DNA of 64,000 nt from Lewinellaceae bacterium (GCA_020636325.1 JACJYC010000011.1:124001-188000), one strand, 5' to 3'. Counted from the first letter of the stretch, positions 15,730 to 24,687 are shown. The notes: generated from the letters alone by a model not told the origin. Made by a program: numbers and translations.

Positions 15730-16872
15730 ATGAAGGCGCTGTTTCGTTTCCTGATCATCCCGTTTTTACTGTTCCGGTTCGCGGCTTATGGCCAGGATGG
15801 ACCTACCTACCTGTTTGCCGGCACCTATACCGACGGCCACCCCGATAAAGGCATCTATATCTACCGGTTCAACCCCCGGAACGGCAAACTCAAACTGACC
15901 GGCCACGGCGACGGGATCACAAATCCGTCCTTCCTCACCTTGTCGCCCGACGGCCGGTTCCTCTATGCCTGTACGGACACCAAAATGCCCAAACCGGGCA
16001 GCGTAACCGCCTTTTCCATTGATCCGGCGAAAGGGCGGATCACCCCGATCAACAAACAATCGGCAGGGGGAGAGAATCCCGTATATGTAGCCGCAGACCA
16101 AACCGGCCGTTTCGTGGTGGAAGGCAATTATACCGGCGGCAGCGCATCCGTTTTCACCGTCCGGGATGACGGCGGCCTCGACCCGGCTGAACAATTCCTG
16201 CAGTTTACAGGCAGCGGCGTCATCGCCGACCGGCAGGAAAAATCACACGTCCATTCCACCGTTTTTTCGCCGGACAACCGTTACGTTTTCATGCCCGACC
16301 TCGGCGCCGACAAGATCAGGGTTTTCCGGTTTGACCAGGATGCGGCCCTGCCGTTGCAACCGATGGAAGACCTGGACATCACCGCAACGCCCGGCGCGGG
16401 TCCGCGTCATTTCACTTTTCATCCGAACGGAAGATTCGCCTATTGCGCAGAAGAACTGTCCGGCACGGTTTGCGCCTACGGCTACCGGGATGGGAAACTG
16501 GATTCCCTCCAGCGGGTTTTCGCGTATTCCAAAAAGCAGGATATTTACAGCAGCGCCGATATTCATGTTTCACCTGACGGAAAATTCCTCTACGTTTCCA
16601 ACCGGCTGGACCAGGAAAATACCATAGCCGTTTTTTCCATTGATCCGGCATCCGGGAAACTATCGCTCGCCGGGCACCAATCCACGCTGGGCGACACCCC
16701 CAGGAATTTCACGCTGGATCCGACCGGCCGTTACCTGCTGGTGGCCAACCAGGCGACCAACAATATTTTTGTTTTCAAACGGGATCCGGCCACAGGGCTT
16801 CTCACCCGGACCGGGAAGGAGGTCAGGGTGCCTGCACCTTCCTGCCTGCAGATGCGGACCTACGGCCGGTAA
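15730..16872 (+). CDS. Exported lactonase-family seven-bladed beta-propeller protein
   Basis: The protein has 380 residues with a signal peptide (cut near AAYGQ, residue 22). Repeated blade motifs such as FLTLSPDGRFLYAC, FHPNGRFAYCAEE, IHVSPDGKFLYVSNR and FTLDPTGRYLLVANQ identify the 6-phosphogluconolactonase/YkgB-type propeller family. The conserved GPRHFTFHPNG and the EKSHVHSTVFSPD His-rich segments are present. Family members hydrolyse sugar lactones or related cyclic esters. An exported lactonase would follow an oxidation step by a periplasmic sugar dehydrogenase, which fits this neighbourhood, but phosphorylated substrates are unlikely outside the cytoplasm. Confidence 0.88.
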   Translation: MKALFRFLIIPFLLFRFAAYGQDGPTYLFAGTYTDGHPDKGIYIYRFNPRNGKLKLTGHGDGITNPSFLTLSPDGRFLYACTDTKMPKPGSVTAFSIDPAKGRITPINKQSAGGENPVYVAADQTGRFVVEGNYTGGSASVFTVRDDGGLDPAEQFLQFTGSGVIADRQEKSHVHSTVFSPDNRYVFMPDLGADKIRVFRFDQDAALPLQPMEDLDITATPGAGPRHFTFHPNGRFAYCAEELSGTVCAYGYRDGKLDSLQRVFAYSKKQDIYSSADIHVSPDGKFLYVSNRLDQENTIAVFSIDPASGKLSLAGHQSTLGDTPRNFTLDPTGRYLLVANQATNNIFVFKRDPATGLLTRTGKEVRVPAPSCLQMRTYGR

Positions 16873-16932
16873 ATTACTGCGCCGGCCATATCCGCAAAAT
16901 TCTATACTTTTGGTCATTCACAACGGACAACC

Positions 16933-18588
16933 ATGCAAAAAAGACACATCCTGCTTTTGACCTTTGCGCTGTTCATGGCTTTCTCTGCCTCCGCTCAGGT
17001 CACCCAACGCAACTTCACCCATCAGGACACCCTGCGCGGTTCCATCACCCCGGAAAGGGCCTGGTGGGATCTGCAGCATTACGATCTCAATTTCGAGGTC
17101 GACCCCGCCGGCAAAACCATCAAAGGGGTCAATACCATGCGCTATAAGGTGACCGGCCCGCAAAACCGGATGCAGATCGACCTGCAACCGCCGATGCAGC
17201 TCACCAAAGCCGTTCAGAACGGCCAGGAGTTGAAAATCGAACACGACGGCAACGCCCATTTCCTCACGTTGACCGCTCCCCAAAAGGAAGGCGCAACCCT
17301 GGAAGTGGCCCTCTACTACGAAGGCAGCCCCAGAGTGGCGCGGCGGCCGCCATGGGACGGCGGGATCACCTGGTCGACCGACGAGAACGGCCTGCCTTTT
17401 ATCGCAACCTCCTGCCAGGGACTCGGCGCCAGCGTCTGGTGGCCCTGCAAAGACCATATGTACGACGAACCCGACCAAGGCATGATGATCAGCGTGGAAA
17501 CGCCGGAAAACCTGATGGACGTCTCCAACGGCCGCCTGGTGAAGACCGATTCCAACCCAAAGAAAAAAACCAAAACCTGGCATTGGCAGGTCGTCAATCC
17601 GATCAACAATTACGGTGTCAACATCAATATCGGGGATTACGTGCACTTCGGTGAAAAATACGACGGCGAAAAGGGCCCGCTGGATATGGATTACTACGTG
17701 CTGCGCAACGACCTGGAAAAGGCCAAAAGCCAGTTCAAGGACGCCGTCCGCACCATGCAGGCCCTCGAACACTGGTTCGGCCCCTACCCTTTCTACGAGG
17801 ACAGCTACAAACTGGTGCAAACCCCCTACCTGGGCATGGAACACCAAAGCTCGGTAACCTACGGCAACCGGTTTGGGAACGGCTACCTGGGGCGCGACCT
17901 CAGCGGTTCGGGCTGGGGCCTGAAGTTCGACTTCATCATCATCCACGAATCCGCCCACGAATGGTTTGCCAATAACGTCACTTACAAGGATATGGCCGAC
18001 ATGTGGATCCACGAGAGCTTCGCCAACTATTCGGAAAGCCTGTTTGTGGAATACCACTACGGCAAGGACGCCGGCAACGCCTATGTGCGGGGCACCCGTT
18101 CCGGCATCCGCAACGACCGCCCGATCATCGGCCCGTACGACGTCAACAAGAGCGGCTCAGGGGATATGTACCCCAAAGGCGGGAACATGCTGCACACCAT
18201 CCGCCAGATCGTCAACGACGACGAAAAATGGCGGGCCGTGCTCCGCGGCCTCGGCCAGGCATTCTACCACCAGACCGTAACCACTGCCCAGGTGGAAAAT
18301 TATATCAGCGAAAAATCGGGCATCGACCTCAGCAAGGTCTTCGACCAGTACCTGCGGCAATCCGGCATCCCCATCCTGGAATACGAAGTGAAGGACAAGA
18401 CGCTTCGCTTCCGCTGGAATGAAGTGGTGAACGGCTTTGATATGCCGGTGAAGGTCAGGGCGGCGGGCAAGGAGATCTGGCTCCACCCTACCCCGCAATG
18501 GGCGGAGACCGAACTGGATTCGGACCGGACCGACGTCGTCATCGACCCCGACTTTTATGTAGCCGGATTGAACATCACCGGGCAATAA
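16933..18588 (+). CDS. Exported M1-family zinc aminopeptidase
   Basis: The protein has 551 residues with a signal peptide (MAFSASAQ, cut near 22). GMEHQ (301-305) corresponds to the GxMEN exopeptidase motif with the last residue changed. HESAHEW (338-344) is the HExxH zinc site, and the third ligand is Glu361 in WIHESFANYSE. The N-terminal beta-domain and a short C-terminal beta-domain (YEVKDKTLRFRW onward) are present, while the long helical C-terminal domain of classic M1 enzymes is absent, as is common in Bacteroidota homologues. It should cleave N-terminal residues from peptides in the periplasm. A TACTTTTG box (16905-16912) fits a -7 element 20 bp before the ATG. Confidence 0.93.
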   Translation: MQKRHILLLTFALFMAFSASAQVTQRNFTHQDTLRGSITPERAWWDLQHYDLNFEVDPAGKTIKGVNTMRYKVTGPQNRMQIDLQPPMQLTKAVQNGQELKIEHDGNAHFLTLTAPQKEGATLEVALYYEGSPRVARRPPWDGGITWSTDENGLPFIATSCQGLGASVWWPCKDHMYDEPDQGMMISVETPENLMDVSNGRLVKTDSNPKKKTKTWHWQVVNPINNYGVNINIGDYVHFGEKYDGEKGPLDMDYYVLRNDLEKAKSQFKDAVRTMQALEHWFGPYPFYEDSYKLVQTPYLGMEHQSSVTYGNRFGNGYLGRDLSGSGWGLKFDFIIIHESAHEWFANNVTYKDMADMWIHESFANYSESLFVEYHYGKDAGNAYVRGTRSGIRNDRPIIGPYDVNKSGSGDMYPKGGNMLHTIRQIVNDDEKWRAVLRGLGQAFYHQTVTTAQVENYISEKSGIDLSKVFDQYLRQSGIPILEYEVKDKTLRFRWNEVVNGFDMPVKVRAAGKEIWLHPTPQWAETELDSDRTDVVIDPDFYVAGLNITGQ

Positions 18589-18684
18589 TTTCAATTATTC
18601 CGATTATCCGATTATTCCGATTGATTGGATTAGCGCCCCGCCCTGCGGGGATTGGGTTCATCATCAAAGGCAGAAACGTTTACT
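18589..18684. repeat. Short AT-rich repeat and GC hairpin between convergent genes
   Basis: Repeats of ATTATTCCGATTATCCG (18592-18625) are followed by the hairpin CCCCGC-CCT-GCGGGG (18636-18650). It lies between the convergent aminopeptidase and toxin genes and may act as a weak bidirectional terminator; there is no T-run. Confidence 0.5.
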
Positions 18685-21153
18685 TTACCGCTCTTTTAAA
18701 TTTTCTTCCAGGATTCCGGAGTAGTCACCTTGGTTCAGGCCCGTAGGTTGAAGGAACGCCTTAAACGCAGCCCGGATTGCGGGGTTTTGGCTTTTAGCTC
18801 TGGTAGAAAGGTCAGGAATATTTACAGCCGGCCCCTTTTCACCAGCCAGTCGCTGTTTGCGCAGATAATCCAACCGGGCCTGGAAAAGTCGGGCAATTTT
18901 GAGGAATTCGTCTGCGCTCCTTTGCGCCCGCAGAGCCCGAAGTTCTATGGTCCGGGTTTCATCAGGGGTTTCCGGATTCGGATTATAGGATCGCTCAACA
19001 TTGAGTGCCTGGTATTTCTGGGGTTTGCCCGAAGGGGGCTCCCTGAATTCTTCAGTATAGACCCTGGACCTGATCCCCTGCGCCAGCCAGCAGCATTTTT
19101 CCATGGCTGTTTCTCCACCCAGTTTACCGGCATCAAAATCCTGAATCACGCGGGAAAATGCCTCCCGGTTGCCTGCAGAAAGGTGCGCGATCATGGGTGA
19201 ATTTACCGGGTCGTGCTCCAGTGCCTCCAGGGCAACCGCATTGTTGGCCAGATCTACGATAAAATCCCTGAAAAGTTGATCCATCGTTACCTGGTCAGTG
19301 ACGGAAGAGTCAAAGGTGCCCTGCAATCCGAGGTGAATATGGCCGCCCCCGGCCGCAGCATCGGCACGCAGCCCCAGTTCTTCGGCCACATCGAAAATAT
19401 CGGTTTGCATGCGTTGGGCCTGTTGCTTCTGAGCAGCATAGGTCAGGGTCATCGGTTTTGTTTGTAACTCCAGGCAGGAAACATCAAGGGAAACCTGGTA
19501 CCACCACCCGTCACTATATTCGGCCCGAAAAGCTGTCAATCCTGATTTCTCGTCTTTTACCGCTGTTACCTTTACCAGATCAGCGAACCTGCCGCGCCCT
19601 GTTTTCATTTTATCCCGCCATTTCCGCTGCATGGCTTTGTTTTCGGGCGTAATCATGAGGGTATCCGGCGCTACATCGTCCTCGGAATCCGCTTCTTTTC
19701 TCCTTGCCGCTTCCTTCAACGGGGCATTGATAAGTTCTTCATTGGTGAAGGTAAACTCTGTTCCGATGAGCAATTCTACGGGCGGGGACTCATCAAAGGC
19801 TTTACCTGCCGGATTTACATGAAGCTCAAAATCAAAGGTATTCTCCTCCTGGTCCTTGACTGTTATCGTGTAAATGCCTGCTTTGGTGATATCCGGAATC
19901 GTGAATCCCTTTACAGTGATGCCTGCCTGTTGGGAAAGTTCTGTCCGAATGGCATTGGCAGTCACTTTTTTATCAGCCTTGACAAATATCCGCACGTTCT
20001 TTTTACCGTCAAAGGGGTTTGTATTGGCAGCAGTGGCCTCCAATTTTTCCCTGTGCACGGCCGCAGGCGGGGCCGTTTTCCTCGCAGGGTCTTCACCAGG
20101 GTCTGCCTGGGGCGGCACCGGGCTATTGGCCTGCTGATAGGCGGTCATCTTCGGCCCCAATCCGGGTACGCCGACTCCTGCGTGAATATCGATCAGGATG
20201 GGTTCAAGGAGCATCTTGATCTGATCGTCCGTGATTTTTTCTGCCAACCACGATCTCATATTCAGAACCCCTTTTTCAGATGCCGGTTTATTGTGCTTAA
20301 CAATTACACAGGCGTCCAGCAAACAACTGCCGTCCGAGCGGGTTTTCACATCCGAAAGGGCATATTTCTTATCCGCGTCCGTATAAATGCCCTCGGGCGC
20401 TTCCTTCAGGACGACAAAATGATTCCCGGAAAAAAGTAAGCGGTTATTTTCATTGCCTCCATTGACTTTGAGGGCAAGTCTGAGCGCGCCACCCGGACCC
20501 GCAGTATAGATATTGAAGCTGATGCCGAATTCTATCGCCAGAAGAGAGGCTTCCAATTCGTTTGCATAGGTTCCAAGATCCTTGATATCCTCCCGGTAAT
20601 CCGCAACCATCTGAGCGGTAATATTGACCACACCCCCGCCGGCAACGGTAACCGAAACAGGAGGAGGCTTGCTCTTTGCCGGCGCGGAAGCCGAAGGGTC
20701 TGCCGCTTGTGAACCACCAAAATCCACCCCCGAAAGGTACTGGTCTGCCAAAAACGCCTCCTCTTTGTTCATTTTGGCGTTTCTGACATGCTTGTGATGA
20801 ATAAAGATTTCTTCACTGAGATGGTCCAACTTGATCCGGTACTCCTCCCCTGCCGCCTCGAGAACAACCCCTCTTTCATCTCCATAAAGATCCACCAGAA
20901 CGGCATCCCCTTTTTTCAACCCCCTCTGGCGCTGCACTACGCCGGATCCGGCCTTTCCGGCAGCAGCATATCCATGTCTTTGCGCTTGTTTTCCCGCTAA
21001 ATCGGCCATCTCCTGAAACTGCATCATCAACGCGGCTTCCGGCCTGTTATCCGAAAAATGCGGATTGTTCACCGCTAATCCGTCGTTCGATGGCCGGACT
21101 CCGGCAGCGGGCACAGTTGTGTTGATGGACCGGTCAGGGGCAGATCTTTCCAT
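18685..21153 (-). CDS. Polymorphic toxin/effector-like protein: permuted OTU protease plus amidoligase domain
   Basis: The protein has 822 residues and no signal peptide. Residues 33-76 (FSDNRPEAALMMQFQEMAD ... VVQRQ) resemble the header of polymorphic toxins and injection-system (eCIS) cargo that often carry DUF4157. Residues 79-125 form an SH3/KOW-like segment. Residues about 183-320 read as an OTU cysteine protease in permuted order: first the C-terminal OTU half (YREDIKDLGTYANELEA, ISFNIYT, then NHFVVL with His245), then the N-terminal half (SDGSCLLDA with Asp274 and Cys277, and an MRSWLAEKI helix). Residues about 455-765 fit an amidoligase (COOH-NH2 ligase): IGTEFTF (463-469), LDVSCLELQTKP, GGHIHLGL (603-610), ALNVERS and TIELRALR (735-742). 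Such domains ligate or cleave peptide/isopeptide bonds. No delivery or immunity gene is recognisable next to it. Confidence 0.7.
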   Translation of the reverse strand: MERSAPDRSINTTVPAAGVRPSNDGLAVNNPHFSDNRPEAALMMQFQEMADLAGKQAQRHGYAAAGKAGSGVVQRQRGLKKGDAVLVDLYGDERGVVLEAAGEEYRIKLDHLSEEIFIHHKHVRNAKMNKEEAFLADQYLSGVDFGGSQAADPSASAPAKSKPPPVSVTVAGGGVVNITAQMVADYREDIKDLGTYANELEASLLAIEFGISFNIYTAGPGGALRLALKVNGGNENNRLLFSGNHFVVLKEAPEGIYTDADKKYALSDVKTRSDGSCLLDACVIVKHNKPASEKGVLNMRSWLAEKITDDQIKMLLEPILIDIHAGVGVPGLGPKMTAYQQANSPVPPQADPGEDPARKTAPPAAVHREKLEATAANTNPFDGKKNVRIFVKADKKVTANAIRTELSQQAGITVKGFTIPDITKAGIYTITVKDQEENTFDFELHVNPAGKAFDESPPVELLIGTEFTFTNEELINAPLKEAARRKEADSEDDVAPDTLMITPENKAMQRKWRDKMKTGRGRFADLVKVTAVKDEKSGLTAFRAEYSDGWWYQVSLDVSCLELQTKPMTLTYAAQKQQAQRMQTDIFDVAEELGLRADAAAGGGHIHLGLQGTFDSSVTDQVTMDQLFRDFIVDLANNAVALEALEHDPVNSPMIAHLSAGNREAFSRVIQDFDAGKLGGETAMEKCCWLAQGIRSRVYTEEFREPPSGKPQKYQALNVERSYNPNPETPDETRTIELRALRAQRSADEFLKIARLFQARLDYLRKQRLAGEKGPAVNIPDLSTRAKSQNPAIRAAFKAFLQPTGLNQGDYSGILEENLKER

Positions 21154-21222
21154 TTTACAGCTTTGTCCTCCTAAAGATAAAAAAAGCCTTGATATTGAAT
21201 GCTACCTTGGTCCAATACGATA

Positions 21223-21448
21223 GATCCTTGAAATCATCATTTATCCGGCAACGAACACGTTTCGTATAAAATACGCCGCCATACTGATGGGCGAGCACGT
21301 TTTTTATGTGGTCCCCAAAGGGAAGGAGGCGTTTCTGGACGGGTACGGCAAATTCTCCAATCTCTGGAAAAAAGAGAACGGAACCTGGAAAATGTCCCGC
21401 ATCTTCAGTTATGACCACGGGGCGGCAGTTGAGAAGCTGAAAAAATAA
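21223..21448 (+). pseudogene. C-terminal fragment of an NTF2-like (SnoaL/DUF4440-type) protein
   Basis: An open stretch of about 74 codons after an in-frame TAG, without a plausible start, encodes a tail containing AFLDGYGKFSNLWKKENG and TWKMSRIFSYDHGAA before TAA. This W-K-x-x-R...SYDH ending is typical of NTF2-like proteins of Bacteroidota, whose full length is about 130-160 residues. The N-terminal half is missing, so it looks like a decayed remnant, cut on the left near the toxin gene start. Confidence 0.55.
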
Positions 21449-21493
21449 ATTGACGGTTTTAAACGCTATAATATATAGCCAACCGTCAATACC

Positions 21494-22429
21494 ATGCTTA
21501 GAAAAAGAGAGAAAAATCCCGTTCCCGAATTCCGGATCACCAAAGATCACACCCACAACAAATTCAGCCGAAAGATCCCGCCGGTGCTTACGGTTCCTTC
21601 CGGAGCGGTCATCGAGGCGTTTACCAAAGATGCATTCGACGAACAGATCAGCCTGCATTCCGTTCAGGAAGATCTGGAAACTACCGATTCGGATCGCGTT
21701 CACCCGCTGACCGGCCCCGTGTTTGTGGAAAACGCCCACCCCGGAGATGTGCTGAAGGTAACCCTGCATACCATCGAAGTAGGCGACTGGGCCTGGAATG
21801 CCGTCATCCCCGGCTTCGGCCTTTTGTCAGAAAAAATGACCAAAGGGTACCTCAAGACGTACAAATTGGACCCGGGGCAAACTTTTATCCGCTTCAATGA
21901 CAAGATCCGCATCCCGTTGCAGCCCTTCCCGGGCATCATGGGTGTAGCGCCGGATACGGATGAGATGCTGTCTACCATTCCGCCCCGCGCCAACGGTGGC
22001 AATATGGACGATCCGAACATGACCGAAGGAACCATCGTCTACTTCCCTGTTTTTGTGGAAGGCGCCCTTTTCTCTATCGGCGACGGGCACGCCGTACAAG
22101 GCCAGGGCGAGGTTTGCGGTACCGCCCTCGAATCGCCCATGCGTTTTGTGTATCAACTCGATGTGCTCAAGGACCGGACCATCGACGAACCGCAATACGA
22201 AACCCCTGAGTTCTACGCCGTAACCGGCTACGGGACAACCCTCCACATCGCTACCCGGAAAGCGGTCGGTTTTATGATGGAATACCTGGTGGAACAGCAC
22301 GATCTGTCGGAAACCGAAGCCTACACGCTCTGCTCGCTTGCCGGCGACCTTAAGATTGCAGAGGTGGTCAATGAGCCCAATCGCCTGGTCACCATGCAGA
22401 TCTCCAAGGCCGTATTGGGTATGTCATAA
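21494..22429 (+). CDS. Acetamidase/formamidase family protein
   Basis: The protein has 311 residues and is cytoplasmic. It matches the FmdA/AmdA family: HPLTGPVFVENAHPGDVLKV, the FPGIMGVAP segment, NGGNMDDPNMTEGTIVYFPVFVEGA, and the very conserved GDGHAVQGQGEVCGTALE. Family members hydrolyse formamide or short amides to ammonia and the acid; the metal-binding His and Asp/Glu are in these motifs. Its length is typical. It stands 45 bp after the NTF2-like remnant and 84 bp before the GH30 gene, so co-transcription with the latter is possible. Confidence 0.92.
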   Translation: MLRKREKNPVPEFRITKDHTHNKFSRKIPPVLTVPSGAVIEAFTKDAFDEQISLHSVQEDLETTDSDRVHPLTGPVFVENAHPGDVLKVTLHTIEVGDWAWNAVIPGFGLLSEKMTKGYLKTYKLDPGQTFIRFNDKIRIPLQPFPGIMGVAPDTDEMLSTIPPRANGGNMDDPNMTEGTIVYFPVFVEGALFSIGDGHAVQGQGEVCGTALESPMRFVYQLDVLKDRTIDEPQYETPEFYAVTGYGTTLHIATRKAVGFMMEYLVEQHDLSETEAYTLCSLAGDLKIAEVVNEPNRLVTMQISKAVLGMS

Positions 22430-22513
22430 CGGCGGGTCGGCCGGGGCGGGATGCCAAAAGTCACCCCGGAGTTACCGGCAGATTGCTTAACTTGGCAGCA
22501 AAACGAACGACCA

Positions 22514-23980
22514 ATGAAAAACATCGCTGTTCTGTTGCTGGCAGGTCTTTTTTTCACCGCCTGCACCGCGCCCCAGGAAGCGCCGCAAACCGATACCCAA
22601 CCGGTCTTTTCCGCCGAGGGCAAGACCGCCGGCATCTTCACCACGGCCGACAGCACGGACCTTCGCCTGGCTCCGACCGGCAATCCGGCCTTCAAGCCGA
22701 CCGGCCAGCCCGTGGAATCGGAGGTCTCCGTATTTGTCAACCCGGCCAGGACCTTCCAGACCTTTATCGGGATCGGCGGCGCCATCACCGACGCATCAGC
22801 TGAGGTGTTCGCCAAATTGCCTGCGGACAAACAGCAGGAATTCCTGAAAGCCTGCTACGACAAGGAAACCGGGGTCGGTTACACCCTGGCCCGCACCAAT
22901 ATCCATAGTTGCGATTTCAGCAGCGGCAGTTATACCTATGTTTCCGATGAAGATCCTGAATTGAAAACGTTCAGCATCGATCACGACAAGGCATTCCGGA
23001 TCCCGATGATCAAAAAAGCCATTGAGGCCGCCGGCGGCTCGCTGTTGCTGTTTGCCAGTCCCTGGAGCCCGCCTGCCTTCATGAAAGACAACAAGGATAT
23101 GTTGCACGGCGGCAAATTGCTGCCGGAATTCCGCAATTCATGGGCGACGTACTTTACCAGATTCGTCAAGGCCTACGAAGCCGAAGGCATCCCGGTCTGG
23201 GGGATCACCGTGCAGAACGAACCGATGGCCACCCAGCGTTGGGAGTCGTGCATCTTCACAGCAGAGGATGAGCGGGACTTCCTGAAAGGCTTCCTCGGGC
23301 CCATCATGGAAAAGGAGGGGCTCGGCGATAAAAAGATCGTGGTCTGGGACCACAACCGCGACCTGATCAACTACCGCGCCAATGTGATCTTCAACGACCC
23401 GGAAGCTGCCAAATATGCCTGGGGGATCGGTTTCCACTGGTATGAAACCTGGGCCGGCGGGCAACCCATGTTCGGCAATGTCGCCCAGGTGCACGAATCC
23501 TACCCCGACAAAAACATCCTGTTCACGGAGGGTTGCGCGGAAAGCTTCAATCCGGATCATTACCAGTACTGGCCGAATGCCGAGCGGTACGGCCGCTCAA
23601 TGATCAACGACTTCAACGACGGCACGTCAGGCTGGACCGACTGGAACATCCTGCTGGACCAGACCGGCGGCCCCAATCACGTCGGCAATTTCTGTTTTGC
23701 GCCCGTCCACGCCAATACGGAAACCGGAGAACTGATCTATACCCCGGCCTATTACTATATCGGGCATTTTTCCCGGTTTATCCGGCCGGGCGCCAAACGG
23801 GTGGACACCGTTCCGAGCCGAAGCCACCTGCTGGCGACCTCATTCCTGAATACCGACGGCACCATGGTCACGGTGGTGATGAACCAGTCCGACCAGCCGA
23901 TCGCCTATCACCTGTACGTCGGTGACCAGGCAACCGACATTACGATCATGGCGCATGCGATCCAGACGGTTGTTTATTAA
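22514..23980 (+). CDS. Lipoprotein glycoside hydrolase family 30 (glucosylceramidase-like)
   Basis: The protein has 488 residues from the ATG at 22514; the lipobox is FFTAC (MKNIAVLLLAGLFFTAC). The GH30 (beta/alpha)8 barrel is shown by GIGGAITDASAEVF, YTLARTNIHSCDFS, LLLFASPWSPPAFMKDN, the acid/base Glu in ITVQNEPMATQRWESC, and the nucleophile Glu in ILFTEGCAESF. The C-terminal beta-domain ends at YHLYVGDQ. GH30 enzymes cleave beta-glucosidic, beta-1,6-glucan or related linkages. As a lipoprotein it is probably anchored in the outer membrane for glycan degradation. Upstream in-frame codons to 22451 do not look like signal sequence. Confidence 0.92.
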   Translation: MKNIAVLLLAGLFFTACTAPQEAPQTDTQPVFSAEGKTAGIFTTADSTDLRLAPTGNPAFKPTGQPVESEVSVFVNPARTFQTFIGIGGAITDASAEVFAKLPADKQQEFLKACYDKETGVGYTLARTNIHSCDFSSGSYTYVSDEDPELKTFSIDHDKAFRIPMIKKAIEAAGGSLLLFASPWSPPAFMKDNKDMLHGGKLLPEFRNSWATYFTRFVKAYEAEGIPVWGITVQNEPMATQRWESCIFTAEDERDFLKGFLGPIMEKEGLGDKKIVVWDHNRDLINYRANVIFNDPEAAKYAWGIGFHWYETWAGGQPMFGNVAQVHESYPDKNILFTEGCAESFNPDHYQYWPNAERYGRSMINDFNDGTSGWTDWNILLDQTGGPNHVGNFCFAPVHANTETGELIYTPAYYYIGHFSRFIRPGAKRVDTVPSRSHLLATSFLNTDGTMVTVVMNQSDQPIAYHLYVGDQATDITIMAHAIQTVVY

Positions 23981-24073
23981 CAAAAAACACAATATTCCAC
24001 CTTTTCGAAACAATAGTGGACGCAGGCAGGCAGGTATTGCCCGCATCTTTGCAGTATACAAATGATCTGAAAG

Positions 24074-24658
24074 ATGCAATATCTGAGACCGACCGAACCT
24101 GTACTCCTTCATACCGAAGGCCTATCGAAAAAAAATGTAAAATCCTGCAAAACCGACAACACGCTGCAAATAAGCGCCCTGTATCGGGAGTACGCCGGAA
24201 TGGTGTTCCAGAAATGCGTATCCATGCTCAACGACCCCGTATTGGCGCAAGACGCCGTTCAGGAGATCTTCACCAAAATATTCCTGAACCTCGAAGGGTT
24301 CCGGCATGATGCCAAACATTCTTCGTGGATCTTTTCCATTACCTCCAACTACTGCATCGACCTGATCCGGAAAAGCAAACGGCAGGCCGCCAAGTTGTCG
24401 AGGACGCTGGAAGCCGCGCAATTGCTCACCGATGAAGCCGCAAGCGAACCCCTCCCGGAAATGGATGTGGCCCAATTGAAGAAGATCATGGAAAGCATCT
24501 CCGACGACGACAAGGACCTGCTCGTGATGAAATATCAGGAGGATCTGCCCATCCGGGAGATTGCCGCCCGGTTGGACAAGTCGGAAAGCGCCGTAAAAAT
24601 GCAGTTGATGCGCGCCCGGAACAGGGCCCGGAAAATGCATTTCGCGATGGCGAGTTAG
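24074..24658 (+). CDS. RNA polymerase ECF-type sigma factor
   Basis: The protein has 194 residues. Region 2 is seen in LYREYAGMVFQKCVSMLNDP ... AQDAVQEIFTKIF with the aromatic WIFSITSNYCIDLIRKSKRQ of 2.3-2.4. Region 4 is seen in DDDKDLLVMKYQEDLPIREIAARLDKSESAVKMQLMRAR, a helix-turn-helix. It directs RNA polymerase to a set of promoters, in response to a signal not evident here. No adjacent anti-sigma gene is present, unlike the FecI/FecR arrangement common in this phylum. A long nested hairpin lies 29 bp after its stop. Confidence 0.93.
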   Translation: MQYLRPTEPVLLHTEGLSKKNVKSCKTDNTLQISALYREYAGMVFQKCVSMLNDPVLAQDAVQEIFTKIFLNLEGFRHDAKHSSWIFSITSNYCIDLIRKSKRQAAKLSRTLEAAQLLTDEAASEPLPEMDVAQLKKIMESISDDDKDLLVMKYQEDLPIREIAARLDKSESAVKMQLMRARNRARKMHFAMAS

Positions 24659-24687
24659 TCCCGGTTCACCCCATTGACCGACACCTC

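Noticed and set aside
21155..21769. Minus-strand 204-codon ORF upstream of the toxin gene, considered as an immunity gene
   Set aside because: Over half is antisense to the clearly conserved acetamidase motifs and the rest to the NTF2-like remnant; composition is not protein-like.
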